Positions 21,791 to 33,424 of a DNA stretch of 64,000 nt are shown one piece after another. The translations under genes and the position numbers were made by a program. Positions within the stretch are counted from its first letter, which is position 1. Each line of letters starts with the position of its first letter. Under the pieces are notes generated by a model, which searched no databases, had not been told where the DNA came from, and saw only the letters and a program-made list of their open reading frames with translations. Origin of the DNA: Trichaptum fuscoviolaceum (Eukaryota > Basidiomycota > Agaricomycetes > Hymenochaetales > Trichaptaceae); the NCBI GenBank assembly GCA_910574455.1, contig CAJSYZ010000004.1, positions 1,488,001-1,552,000 of the forward strand, read 5' to 3'.

Positions 21791-23031
21791 GAGTGTGCGG
21801 ATGCATGGTCTCTTCTTTTGGTCGGCTCCCTGGTGATCGAGAAGACAGTTGGAGTTGAGGTACTAGCACAAATGTTGACTGTTCGCTCTTTGCTCTGCCT
21901 CATGCTATCATTATTTATTGATGGATCCATAATAACAAGCTCACCTATTCATTTCGTCCTTCCGTAAGGTGTGGTCTCGTCTCATCCGAGTCGTATAGTA
22001 AAACACTGTATATCGCATAGCAAGAGGTAATCCCCTAGCCAATGAAAGCTACTGAGGTGTGTTGGCCGACGTACTTGACCTGCACAGAGCTCTAGTAAGA
22101 GTATATTTTCTGTCAGAATTTGGAATACAGTAGAATTGCACGACGGTGTGATTCTATGATGGGTATTCAGAGGCATTCCTGTAGTACTCGACGTACGATA
22201 ATAGACGCTTTATTCCCGCTACCCCTTGGGTAGCTGGGTATTCTTAGGGTATGCAACCGTGTCCAGCGCCCGCCAAAAGTCAAAAGCTCACGTGAAATTG
22301 CCTGTAAAGGGAATTCCTTCCTGTTAAGGAAGGCATTCTATTCGAAGGTTCTGATGTACTCAATTACTAATAATGACGCAATCTGAGACATTGCGCCGCG
22401 CTTGTCTGTCCTCCCCATTGTCGCCAACGCTTAATGTTTGTCCTCTTTCTTCTCCTTCATCTTCAGCAGCAAGGCATGTCCTCGCTATCGCAGGCGCTTT
22501 CCCAAAGCCAATGCCAGAATGTTATGCAGGGTAAGCAAGTGCCAAATTCACGAATGAACGACCTCTCATATTAGCATTACTGGCTAGGTATTCTGCAAGC
22601 AGAAGCCCCAATTACAGGGCACATAACGCTTCGTCCTAAGGGCGCGCAGAGCGACACCCGCAAGCTCGCGCGTGCCCTCAAAAGTTGCACGCCTGTGCTT
22701 AGCGCCTGACCCAACTGTAGCTCTTGAGCTTGCCCAGATTGAGGCGACAAAAGCTGCAGCAGCTGTCTGCAAGGCGCGGCCACCCCGTCTCCGCGCATCC
22801 ACCTCCTGCATACTACACATGCGGCAAAGCTTGGTGCTTGTGCTGGTCTTGGCTTGACGCAGGTTCAATATGGGTTTTGCATAGGACGGGCAAGGATGAT
22901 AAAGGCATAGGCACGAATGGTGGAGAGAGCATGTGGGTGCGCTCTTGAGTCTCCAGTGTTGCATCTCCTCCTCGTCTTCTCGGACGGCATTCTTTCGTGC
23001 AGATTCGCTAAACTCATCATACCTTCTGGAC
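21791..23031. other. Region upstream of the copper transporter; fragments only
   Basis: A plausible short first exon at 22373-22538 (plus, MTQSETLRRACLSS..., then GTAAGC) could not be continued. The part at about 22808-22945 is a diverged copy of 25228-25370. No gene called. Confidence 0.4.
22808..22945 (+). repeat. Decayed duplicated cassette, copy of 25228-25370
   Basis: Shares with 25228-25370 long matching runs such as CACATGCGGCAAAGC and GGTCTTGGCTTGACGC, with scattered substitutions and small indels. Neither copy keeps one open frame. Direct orientation. Confidence 0.7.
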
Positions 23032-23833
23032 ATGTCAACTTCACTCTTATGGCTGGCGGTCATCGCCTTATCGCATTCAACTCCAGTCTATGCAGACTCG
23101 AATGGCATGGACATGAGCATGGATGGTGCGATGGACCTCGCAAGCGGGGCAATGAAGCCTTATCTGCACTTTACGCTCGGCGATAGACTCTGGTTTCAAG
23201 GTTGGGTTCCGCAGAATGCAGGCGCGATGGTTGGGGCGTGCATCGGATTGTTTTTGCTGGCGATAGTGGAGAGGTGGATTGGGACTTGTAGGAGCTTGAC
23301 GGAGGCGCATTGGCGGAAGAAGTACGTCTTTCAGTTACAATGGTGAATCGTGTAAATCTTCTGACACTGTTGTCACATAGATCGCTGCTACTCATGGCGA
23401 ACAAGATGAACGCCCAACGGCCATCGCTTGGCTCCCGAGTGCCATCGTCTGTGTCTTCTTCATCGAAAGGAGAGAAGGAAAAGGCTCGGGCGTCTGTTGA
23501 AGATGAGGTCGAGGAGCTTGAGACTGGCACCGCGCGACCGACTGACACCACGAAAGGCGCGCGCGCCATGATACGTACCGTCCCCCCATTCATTGCGTCC
23601 CAAGATATCCCTCGTGGTGTAATCTATGCGGGCCAAGTCGCTCTTGAGTTTGCTTTCATGTTGTCTATTATGTACGTCCTTTCCGTTCTCTGTCTGTCTG
23701 TCTCTTGTCACTCACATCGGTGTCCTTTGTCTGTAGGACTTACCAGGTTGGATTTATAATGTCAATTGTCATTGGACTGGCTGTTGGGGAGACTCTTTTT
23801 GGTCGATACAACACACAATCACACCTCTACTAA
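23032..23833 (+). CDS. CTR-family copper transporter
   Basis: Three exons (23032-23321, 23381-23671, 23737-23833) give 225 aa. CTR proteins form trimers that import Cu(I) across the plasma or vacuolar membrane. Seen: a signal-like N-terminus, a Met-rich outer motif (NGMDMSMDGAMD) at about residues 24-36, a first membrane segment (MVGACIGLFLLAIVERW), a long charged loop, and a last part with QVALEFAFMLSIM, then TYQVGFIMSIVIGLAVGE and TLFGRY, the GxxxG-type third helix of the family. Length is normal. In many fungi CTR genes are switched on when copper is low; no regulatory site was identified here. Neighbouring DNA holds duplicated, broken cassettes, but this gene is complete. Confidence 0.9.
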
Positions 23834-24049
23834 TTTTCGAATGTTATTATATAAAAATGTGCTGTTGGATACGATTCTACAAATTTATGATAAATGATTT
23901 TCCTCAAATGCGAGTGATTACCCTAGGTCGCAAGTAATCCGCCTTGAAGGTCTATGCATTTCAAAAGCCTGTTTGTTACTAGTCGATGAAACTTGCTCAT
24001 CATTGTCATCACTGTCATCTTTTCTGTCTCTATTGCAAAACGTTGGAGG

Positions 24050-24230
24050 TTTGAGGATGTTAGCTGGGGAAGTCCTAAAGACACTGTACCTCCACCGACA
24101 CTGACGTTTGATACAGGTGCGGCTGCTGAAAGTTGGGCAGCTACTCACAATGGGACTGTTCCTGTGGCAGATGCTTCTGCGACAGCAAGAGTATGGTGTA
24201 TAATACTTCTGCACTGTATGTGTGCTTGAA
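24050..24230 (+). repeat. Duplicated cassette, copy 1 (pair with 25358-25535)
   Basis: Matches 25358-25535 over about 180 bases, including GCTGAAAGTTGGGCAGCT and CAGATGCTTCTGCG. Both copies have an open stretch of about 60-90 codons with the same frame, then a stop. No family recognised. Together with 22808-22945 and 25228-25370 it shows that a larger unit was duplicated around the copper transporter. Confidence 0.7.
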
Positions 24231-25227
24231 AATACAAATTTTTTCCCTCTCACTCTTGCTTTAACCGCACTCCCGGGTAGCGGGCTCTGCTGTGAGGAAC
24301 TCGCAGCCACTAACTGCTTGTCGCCAAAAGGCGATTTCACTGTATAGTAGGAGCGTAAGAGATTCCCGCGAACCGTAGGGTTCGCTTGGGTACCTTAGAA
24401 AAACGCAACTGTGTCGATTCTCTGCGAAAACTGATCCGATCACGTGAATTGCCTTTATGGGTAATTAACCCTTTCCGGCAGGAGATCCAGTCATGTGATG
24501 CACTACCTATCACAGCAGGTTGTTTCCACGCGACTTTGACTGCAATCAACAGCAGCAGCGTCTCCGTGTCTACACCCTCAGTGCAAAGCCGACTTTGTCT
24601 GCGAGGACATCCAACACTGGCAACAAGCGGATACCAAGCGCAAATGTGTCGGGTGCAGTGAGCATTGTAGCTGCCGGAAACACGGGGCAAACTGTCAAGC
24701 ACAGCTGGTCCTGCTGCACGTCCAAGGTTGAATCGTGGCACATGGGTACGTGGCCCGGGCTTTGAGTGCGCACACCGCGTCCTCCCTGGCCGAATTGCAG
24801 ACTGCTTAACTGGAAGTCGGTGCATGGAACGAAGGCGGGTCGTTGGCGGCAAGACTGGGAATAATGGTGTCTTTGCAAATGTTGCTAGTGGAAGGTGCAC
24901 CTATTTTACTGGATTAACATGTTGCTTCTTTACTGTGTATTCTAATGGGACTGTTTCGGCTACTTTTGCTTTCCATATTCAATAGAAGATGGTGTCCGTG
25001 CTGTACCGGAGGAACACAGAAGGATGCACCACCATAGTACGCCGCTACTCAGGCAGATGCTGTCCCGCCGTACTCGGAGACGTCAGTCCGTGCACCTCAG
25101 TCCTTATCTCCGGGTATGATGCTTCCAAGCAAGCTCTCGATTGATGGTCTCGCAACAGGCACACTCTTCTCATTTGCTTGGAACAAGCTCGTTTCTATTT
25201 CCTTCCAATTTGTGGGCTTTCTTCTTA

Positions 25228-25535
25228 CCTCCTGAATATCACACATGCGGCAAAGCTCGGTGCTCCTGCTGGTCTTGGCTTGACGCTGGTTCAATAGGGG
25301 TTTGCATCGAGGACGGGCAAGGATGACGAAGGCATGGGCACGAATGGTGAAGAGAGCATGTGGGGCAGCTGGGGAAATCCTGAGGACACTGTACCTTTAC
25401 CAACACTGATGTTTGATACAGCTGCAGCTGCTGAAAGTTGGGCAGCTTCTCACAATGGGACTGTTCCTGTGGCAGATGCTTCTGCGGCAGCAAGAGTATG
25501 GTGTACAATACTTCTGTACTATATGTGCTCTTAAC
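25228..25535 (+). repeat. Duplicated cassette, most complete copy
   Basis: This stretch combines the parts found separately at 22808-22945 and 24050-24230, so it probably shows the original order, and the copper transporter plus about 1.1 kb lies between those two parts upstream. Reading frames are interrupted (a TAG follows the LTLVQ-like part). Probably non-functional. Confidence 0.6.
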
Positions 25536-25962
25536 AATAAATGTTTTTTCTCTTCTATACCCATTCCCGGGTCGCGGGCTTTGCTGTGAGTTAGCAACTC
25601 ACAGCCTCTAACTGCTTGTGGGATAGAAGTATCGTGGTGACATTTCGCGACAGTCAACAGCAACCGTAACCTTGACCGTGACCGGGACCATCCTCAGGCT
25701 GAGAAACAGTTTCTTTATCAAACACTTCAAGCACGTGCCATCGACGCGCTCGGAAGCGAAACTTCAAGTTGAACGCGTCACCGTCTGTTGAGCGCACTAA
25801 TAATTGTCTGTCCATCTGGTGAACATAGCTAGTCAACAACAATAAAAGAAGGACACGGAGCCCGAAATCCTCTCTGCATAAAATCCTTGCAGTTTTCATC
25901 TTTTGCGGATTTCAGAATCGGATCGAAGACAAGTGCCATCTTCTCAGGCTTGTCCTCTTAGA

Positions 25963-27879
25963 ATGGCCGGTGACAGAGATTCATTGATTGGAATGGGCTT
26001 TGAGGCAGCTCGAGTCGACTGTGAGTACATATGAACTGTCCTTAAGATGTTGAACCTATAGCTCTGGACTAATTCTACCTTTGCAGGGGCTTTGCGGGCT
26101 ACTTCGAATGCTGGGCTCCAGCCAGCGCTCGACTTCCTCTTTGCACACACAGACGATCCTATCCCCGATCCCTCGTCTCAATCCAGTGCACCTCAATCGA
26201 CAACTACCCGTACCCAGGATGATGAGGAAGACGAAGAGGAGCTGGAAGCGTTAAGGGCAGCGATGGGCAAACCGAATGCTAATGTTGCTGGTGGTAGCGA
26301 GGAAGGAGTTGAAGCAAAGGTGAGTTATCACTATTCAGCATGCATCCGCGATCAATAATACGTACCTTTTGTCCATGCAACATTCAGAGCATTAAGTGTT
26401 CTCAGTGTGGCAAGACCTTCAAGAACACGGCCTTGGCAAACTTTCATGCGGAGAAGAGCGGGCACGATCAGTTCGAAGAGTCCACCGAAGAGGTTCGTCA
26501 GCCCGAGTCTATATCTGCACTAGTAGAATCTTGCGCATACTTATCACCCACAGATCAAACCTTTGACCGAGGAAGAAAAGGCAGCTAGGCTGGCTGAGCT
26601 GAAAGCGAAGCTGGCTGAAAAGCGCGCGAAGAAGAGCCAAGTCGAGATCGAAGAAGCGAAGGCGAACGAGGCGATACGACGGAAGTCCGGGAAAGACGTG
26701 AACAAGTTGCGTGATGAAATGAAAGCCAAGGAAGCCATCAAGGCCGCAGAACAGGCACGAAAAGGTCAGCAGCGGTCGATGGATTGACAGTAAAAATGAG
26801 CAACTAATGTCTATTGCTAACGTGCACCGCCGGCGTTCAATCAGACAAACTGGAAGACGCAAAGGCAAAAGCTGCGATTAAAGCGCAGATTGAAGCTGAT
26901 AAAGCGGAGCGAAAGGCGCGCGCTGAACGCGAGAAGGCGATCAGGTCGGGACAGCCCATCCCCGGAGCATTTGCAAGTCCCGCACCAGGTCAGCTGCTGC
27001 CATTTCTTAAAGAAATCGTACACTAACAGTCGTTACTTATCTGTGCATTAGCGCCTGTCGCGGCACCTGCGGCGTCTTCGGGAACATCTTCAAAGGACTA
27101 CAAGGAGGCACGCCTCCAGATTCGCCTTGCCAGCGGCGGTCAGCCGTACATAACGACCCTGCCCAGTGAATCAAGTAGGTGTCTCCCCCCGCGATGTCCT
27201 CTATCGAGCTAACAGGATCCCCACTTCATCCCGATCATACTGCGTTCCGTTCAATTACTCGCACACGACCGGCCGCCTCGTCACCAACTCGTGGCTCATC
27301 CACATATGACAACTCTTGTTTTGTGTTGCGCCGACCTATCGACGTCATGCCCATTTGGTTACTCAGCGCTACAGGATGTTGCGAATTTCCTTGCGTCTCA
27401 GGCTCCCACCGTCGACCCGGAAACCGTTAAATTTTCAACAACATTCCCCAGGTATGTTGGCCATATTTTCTATATCCTCTTCTATTGGGTCGTACTTGCA
27501 ATGCAGGGAAGTGGTTGGAAAGCAGTACAATCACTGCCTTCTTCAGTTCATTGATGCCGGTGCTTGGATATTTCTGATTACAACATTTACCCCAAGTAGC
27601 CAGATTCCATTTCTCTGATTTTGCGAGGGAGGCTCCTGCATATGTTTTATTCAGATTTATTATTGTCTAAATCATATGCTGATACTTGGACTTGATCCAC
27701 AGGAAACAATTCCCCCGTTCAGACTTCACGAAGACGTTGAAAGAGCTTGAACTGGTGCCGTCAGCTGTAAGTGTAATACCTCTTTTGATTGATTCTTGTA
27801 CTCATGTTTCGTATTTTCTCACTCCTGACTGTGACTGGTCTGTGTATCTAACCAACCTTAGGTTCTTTTTGCATCATAG
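25963..27879 (+). CDS. UBA/UBX-domain protein (UBXN1-like p97/Cdc48 cofactor)
   Basis: Nine exons (25963-26020, 26087-26319, 26388-26492, 26554-26764, 26845-26988, 27052-27174, 27367-27451, 27703-27766, 27862-27879) give 346 aa. N-terminal UBA domain (residues 1-40, SLIGMGFEAARVDWALRAT), an acidic patch, a C2H2-like motif (CSQCGKTF...HAEKSGH), a long charged helix (about 130-235; KAARLAELKAKLAEKRAKK), then a C-terminal UBX fold (YKEARLQIRLASGGQPYI, TLQDVANFLASQ, TTFPRK-QFPRSDFTKTLKEL). UBX proteins link ubiquitylated clients to the Cdc48/p97 ATPase. The order matches the animal UBXN1 (SAKS1) type. The end is short, stopping at VLFAS. Confidence 0.88.
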
Positions 27880-29519
27880 TATTTGGAACCCCCTGCTCGG
27901 ATGTACGGATGCAGATTGTATGTTTAGTATGAGGCTCTTTTAGCCAGATGGGCTGAAGAAAGTCAAAGGTGTAGTAGTATGTAATCGAAACAAACAATTA
28001 TCATGGTCTAACTCTTTTCTGAGCATTTCTCCGTATCTGTGTGGCTCTTATGGAAGACGCGTTGGTGAGAAGAAGCTCACGGTAGGACGAGTCACGATTA
28101 TAAAAGTCTGGCAATGCCCACGCCTGTCGAGATCGCCTCTACTAGTACTGCTTCTCCATCACGATCGTCACATTTCCTGCCAAGGTCTCGTGTTTCCCTG
28201 TCTGGACCGTGTTGTTCAAACTTCACAACAACAAGGGTCGCGACGTTCCTTCAAAGCTCGTTGGGAGAAATGACACTTTGTATTCGGCTCTTTCTGTTTG
28301 ACAAACATGAGATTCCGCACGTTGTCGAGCGTCTTTGCACGGTTGCGCATCAAGGACTATTAGGATATCACTATCCCGCCTGAGCTTGAGTTGGATCTAA
28401 CTGCATCTGCAAGCAACAAAAGGGTGAATAATAACATTGACCATTTCTTTCTCTGCATTCGCGGAAGCTTCGAATATTCCACGCTGTGCTGGACAATTAC
28501 CACCCGGATGATCGTCATTAATCGGAGGCTGGGGTTGAACCACAAGAATGCAGAACAAAAAGGTTATCGCTGAAGCAATCTACTAGGCTAGATCAACCCG
28601 CGGAGATTTCTTCCGGGAAATCTGAAATGCATCAACATTTTCGAGCGAGAAGATTTCATAGACTTGCAGCTTGTTTCAGTAGATTTATCGTGTTTGGGTG
28701 CTAGAATATTAATCTTAGGGAACATTGCAATGTTGCACTCCATGTTGTTACCTGTCATACTATGTATTTGCCAATATAATAATTTTTCTTGCCAGATCTT
28801 GCTAGCTAAGTCCAAGAACCACAGAACTGGAGCACTCCTACCGTCTTGATTGTAAATGAGGACCGTATGGTCAGCCCGGCATTTCCTAGGGCCTGCGAGG
28901 GACGGAAGTGGTAAGTGTTGTTTTTCCCGAGGCACATTGTGGGCTCGAAGGCGTCTCGCTGTCCCACGCGTTGTTTGCACGCTGTGGTTTGTTGATGCCG
29001 AAACAAAAGAGAACAAGGCCCGGCCACGTTTTATTACCAAATCGGGAGACAAGCCGCCCTGCAGCGGTTACCCAGCGACAGGTATTTGCACACCTCTTTG
29101 CTCGAGGACTATAGAAAGGCTGGATGGGCAAAGGATGTAGGCGTATTGTGACCTCTGGTCGCAGGCTTTCTGGTGCTTCTGTCGGTGTACGTCGCGACCA
29201 GCAGCCTTTTGTTCGCAAGGTCTGAAAAGGCGCTGACGGCTGAGCAATTGCCCTCCAGCTAGTCTCACCCATCGATCCCGCCTGCATCGTCCGCTGTCCG
29301 CTGTCCCGTCTGCATTTCTCTTTTCTTGCATTGAATATCCAATCTCGCATCTCCTGTAGCCTTACATCTTTCCGCTTTCTTCACGAACAAAAACTTACGA
29401 ACCGTCCAAAACTTACTTGGTGAGTTTCCATCTTCCATTTCAAAATCCTAATTGTCTTGCGGAATGTATGCCTGCGTGCTGACCTTCACTTACCTCCCAG
29501 TCTTTAATACTACCCTCTA
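27880..29519. other. Intergenic region; no gene recognised
   Basis: A plus-strand frame at 28114-28383 (MPTPVEIASTSTASPS...) could be the first exon of a small gene, and 29340-29519 looks like the 5' leader of the next gene with a possible leader intron ending CTCCCAG near 29500. No known motif. Confidence 0.4.
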
Positions 29520-31367
29520 ATGTCATACGCTTTCCTGTCGCAACCCCCCGCACAGAAGTTGCCTGCGCCGTCGATTCTATCGTCACCGGTTAAATCTGCC
29601 ACCCGTCGTCGATCAGCTACCACGTCTGCCATCTCCGCCTGGGCCGCCCAGATCGTTCCTGGCTCGCCCATTCCTCCTACGCCTCGTACACCGTCCAAGT
29701 CCCCTCATTCCCCCCTGGGCTTTGGATTTGGCGCTCGTCGTTCCTCGTATTCGTCTGCCTTACGCTCACCCGGAAGCTTCCTAAACCTACTCGACACCCC
29801 TTCGGTCATATACACCCCTTCTCCGAAGGCTTTGGAGCACAAGCCCGCAGCGGAGTTGGGACTTGACTTCCTCGCTCAGGGATACACCACTGTCATCGTT
29901 CAACTTCCGGCGCTCAGCCCGCTTGCACCACGCACCGCCCCAGCATCCGACGCCCATAAGACTCATCTCCCCCCTCCCACCCCGGAATCCCCTACCCGTC
30001 TGAAAGCGAAGAAGTCATTCACCCGTCTGCGTTCCTTGTCTTTCAAGTCCGCAAAGAAGATGCTGTCCACGAAAGCAACCCCGACGTCCCAGTCATCGTC
30101 CTCGAGACCTTCGAAGGTCAAGTCGCACAAATCATCGACACCACATTCCCGGTACGCACACCTGATCGCCCCCGGTGGCGGATCCGGTGCACTTCCCCTC
30201 TCCCAGGAAATTCAGCTTTCACAGATGCTGGACGGTGGCTCCCTCGACGCCAACGTCCGCCGGGTTGTTGAGAGACACGCACGCGACACAGGTGCTGTGC
30301 CATCGGAGAGGTCAAAAGCCCGCGATTCGTCTTCTCGCAAGGACAGGCGCGCGATCGAAAGTCGGGATCCGCTCGAGCAGGTTGGCGGGGGTGTCAGTGG
30401 TGTGTACAGGGATGGTCGCGGCGGGATGTGGTGGGATGAGGATGAACGGCTTGAGCTGGTGGAACTTCTTCCTGAGACTCTCTCAGCTTCCGCACCGCCA
30501 CCGAAGAAAACACTCGGTATCCTGCCGCGTCTGAAGACGAAGCCCGCACGAGAGGAGCTTCGTCCGGACTGGGTAGATCCCTCCGCGCCCACGTCCCCGG
30601 TCTCGCCTGGCACCGACGTGCTCCGTAGGGGCAGCGCCACGTCCTCAGGCTCCCGCGACAGCGACCTCGATCCGTCAAACACCGTTCGCCCTCGTGACTC
30701 CATCGCAGTCGGTGGTGGCAATTTCGTGGCAGGTTACTCCCTGGGCATGCACCGCACCCAGGCAGGATACGCACCTGGCGTCCTGGACGCTTTTGCTGTC
30801 TCGCCCTTGGATGTATCGGCACGTGACATGGGAAACAACGCCCGCCCGCGTCCCCGCGCACGGCACCGGCCTGCACCCCTCACGCTCTCCCCACCGGAGC
30901 TTCCCCTACCCGCTGTACCAGTTCCCCCGACCGCAACGCCCTCCTACCGCCACGAGAAAGCCCGCCGAACAGCAGCAGCTCCACCTCCCCTCCCAGCTGT
31001 GACTGTCCCCCTCGCGTCTGAAGGCAGGCGTGACTTCTTCGCCTCGTCCTTCGCTCCGGCTCCTACTACTACAACTCCCACATCCGCATCGTCTTCCAAA
31101 GAGAACTCCGGCGCCCCGAAAAGCGCACGGCGCGGTAGTGTCACCTTCGGCCTTTCATCTGGTTTCTCCACATTTGCCAATTCGGTGACGCCGAAGAGCG
31201 CCCGCAGAGCGAGTACCGCATCCCCTGTTTCCCCTCGCACATTCGTACCACCACCACCAGCCGGCAGCAGCGTACATCTGCCTCTTGCTCCGAGGGAGAA
31301 GGAGCGTTCGCTTAAGCATAAGGCCTCCCGATCCAAGCTCACCAGTCTCTTCAGATCCCGCTCATGA
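29520..31367 (+). CDS. Ser/Pro-rich, largely disordered protein of unknown function
   Basis: One uninterrupted frame of 615 codons beginning at 29520. Composition is very rich in Ser, Pro, Thr, Ala and Arg, with many SP/TP sites (PSILSSPVKSA, TPRTPSKSPHSP), Pro-rich runs (LPAVPVPPTATP) and basic patches (KSFTRLRSLSFKSAKK). A short ordered-looking part (LGLDFLAQGYTTVIVQLP, about residues 117-135) is the only hydrophobic block. The C-terminus is basic (KASRSKLTSLFRSRS). Codon use is GC-rich and regular, the frame is long and the opposite strand has no better candidate, so it is a real gene. Such proteins are often phosphorylated signalling or cytoskeletal adaptors; nothing proves that here. Confidence 0.8.
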   Translation: MSYAFLSQPPAQKLPAPSILSSPVKSATRRRSATTSAISAWAAQIVPGSPIPPTPRTPSKSPHSPLGFGFGARRSSYSSALRSPGSFLNLLDTPSVIYTPSPKALEHKPAAELGLDFLAQGYTTVIVQLPALSPLAPRTAPASDAHKTHLPPPTPESPTRLKAKKSFTRLRSLSFKSAKKMLSTKATPTSQSSSSRPSKVKSHKSSTPHSRYAHLIAPGGGSGALPLSQEIQLSQMLDGGSLDANVRRVVERHARDTGAVPSERSKARDSSSRKDRRAIESRDPLEQVGGGVSGVYRDGRGGMWWDEDERLELVELLPETLSASAPPPKKTLGILPRLKTKPAREELRPDWVDPSAPTSPVSPGTDVLRRGSATSSGSRDSDLDPSNTVRPRDSIAVGGGNFVAGYSLGMHRTQAGYAPGVLDAFAVSPLDVSARDMGNNARPRPRARHRPAPLTLSPPELPLPAVPVPPTATPSYRHEKARRTAAAPPPLPAVTVPLASEGRRDFFASSFAPAPTTTTPTSASSSKENSGAPKSARRGSVTFGLSSGFSTFANSVTPKSARRASTASPVSPRTFVPPPPAGSSVHLPLAPREKERSLKHKASRSKLTSLFRSRS

Positions 31368-33311
31368 GTCGTGTATATACCCGAGTTGTTCTCATGTCCC
31401 CTCTTCCTCTCTTGATGATTTTAAATGTTTCCAATGTTGTAGCCTTACTCGTTTGTACCTAAATTCCTTGTTATTCATGTCTCCGCCGGATCGGTTAAGA
31501 ATCAACTCGTTCTTGTGTACGCTGCCGTCTGCTGTTGACAATTTAGCTGAAAAGCACCTCTCCCGTAAGTTGTTGTGAAAACTGAACTGATAGTTTTCTA
31601 TGGAAAGGCCCCAGAGTTTGCTGAAAAGGTCCCTGCTTTAAAAAGACTTGAACTCCCCGTGGGGGGACGACAAATCCGGCCAGCCCGTAAAGAAGGGTGC
31701 GCCAACTCCCAAAGAGTTCTGCCAACTGGGTATATGGGTACCGTTTTCAGATGGCACAATGTTGACTCGTCCGACACAAGCAGATGACAACAGAATGCTG
31801 ATATAGCAGTGGATTACGAACAATCGCAATCGTTTATCGAGTGGCACGATGTTGTCCTCGTCCGACTAATGCAGCATATAGTCGGGAAGTTGGCCTTCTC
31901 CAACACACATAGCATATATGCATATATCCGGGTGACACAGCAATGTCGACCTTGGCTAACACATATAGCATATATGCATATATTCGGTTGGCACATTGTT
32001 GGCACCGTCCGACAGAAGCAATGACAGCAGCATAATGGCAGCAAATTACAACCGGGCACATTTTTTTCGTGTGGCGCGCGATATTGGCCTCGTCCGACAC
32101 AAGCACTGCAACTGGCAGCAGCATGGGGATGTGAATGCGAGCGGGCCCGACCTTTTGACCTTGTCCAACATATGCATGTATTCGGGTGACACGAATAAGG
32201 CCTCGTCCGACACAAGCTAATGACTGAAGCAACAGATGTGGCAGTGGTAACGGGACAGTGAATTATGAGCGGACATCACCGTTGTTGAGACTCCGGATGT
32301 CCTCCTCTAGGTACAAGCAGCACCATCTCGGGTGACACGAATAATGCATCTTCCACCGTAAGCAGATGTCTGAGCAGAGAATAGCAGCGAGCTATGACTG
32401 TAATGAATATATTTGGGTACCACGTTGACCCCGCTCAACGCAAGTCGCAATTATTCGGGTGGCACGGATAAGGCCTCCTCCGACACAAGATATTGACTGT
32501 AGCAAAGGACAATAGGGCAACAGATTATGAGTGAGTGCATCAATATAGCGAGGTCTTGCGAAATTGTTAAAGAAATATAGAGGCCTTGTTGCGTCGACAA
32601 TGCTCGAAGGCGGTCTTGTTGTGGTTAATGGTGAAGAGACGCGGCGAACGCGACTTGACGAGTGACGCGTGCTCCTGACTTTCTGTCACAAGTCAGACTG
32701 CCACATCAGGGAAACTACTTTCTGCTGAAAGTGACTTAAGTGTTACTTAATCGTCCTGAGAGACTGAAGTCTTAAATAAGGCAAGCTTCACTTATTCATG
32801 CATGTCCTCCCATTATTCAGGACAAGTTGGCTGAAATAAGTGCGGGCTGCTTAAATAAGGAAAGATGGCTGAATCAGTGCTCTAAGTGTTTCAGGCATTC
32901 AGCACCCCAGTGCTCCAGTGTATCATCCTTTAATTATAGCAGTAGACAAGTGTAGTAAGACGAATTGCAGTGCTCAAGAGTCTAAGTGCATAAGAACGAT
33001 CCAAGTATTTCATTGCATCAGAAATATATAAGACAACATTATGTAGCTATCAGTGCCTCAGCGTTCAAGTACATCAGTCATTTACGCAAGACTAAGCATA
33101 GCAGTCGCAATCATGGGAACCTCCACGACATTATCCTGAACCTCTGCCGTGACGGGCAGTGACAGGCCACATTTCGCTGCCGTGCCTTCAATTCTGCATG
33201 TTCTTTGGCGTACCAGTAGAAACGAAGGCTGCTCTGCAAGTCGATGGTAATATAATATTGAGCGCACGGACAGAAACGAAAAGAAGAGGCTCACCAGTGA
33301 TCGATTTGCCC
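31368..33311. other. Non-coding interval with a degenerate repeat array
   Basis: No gene recognised. 31720-32540 is a degenerate satellite-like array, described separately. 32600-33080 is AT-rich with recurrent CTTAAATAAG- and CAGTGCT-type words. Confidence 0.5.
31720..32540. repeat. Degenerate ~100-bp satellite-like tandem array
   Basis: A phrase of the kind ATTCGGGTGACACGAATAAG followed by GCCTCGTCCGACACAAGC, then ATGAC-GCAGCA and GAATTATGAGC, recurs with drift roughly every 80-120 bases (clear examples at about 31760, 31855, 31995, 32085, 32195, 32330, 32460). Two copies also contain ACATATAGCATATATGCATATAT. Repeats are too diverged for recent expansion. No open frame follows the period. 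Confidence 0.65.
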
Positions 33312-33387
33312 TTAGAAGTCTACGCAGTCCGTAGCCGAATCCCATTTTGAAGCGTCGTCCTCCTCATGATCACCATCTCCACCTAAA

Positions 33388-33424
<37 letters not shown>

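Larger units (their letters stand above)
23834..25962. other. Gene-poor interval with broken duplicated cassettes
   Basis: Contains two copies of a fragment reading FDT-AAAESWAA-HNGTVPVADA (24050-24230 and 25358-25535) and a Cys-rich stretch near 24570-24730 (KRKCVGCSEHCSCRKHG) ended by stops. No complete gene could be assembled. Confidence 0.45.

Noticed and set aside
24570..24730. CXC/metallothionein-like Cys-rich protein
   Set aside because: The Cys-rich frame is bounded by stops on both sides and has no plausible splice connections.
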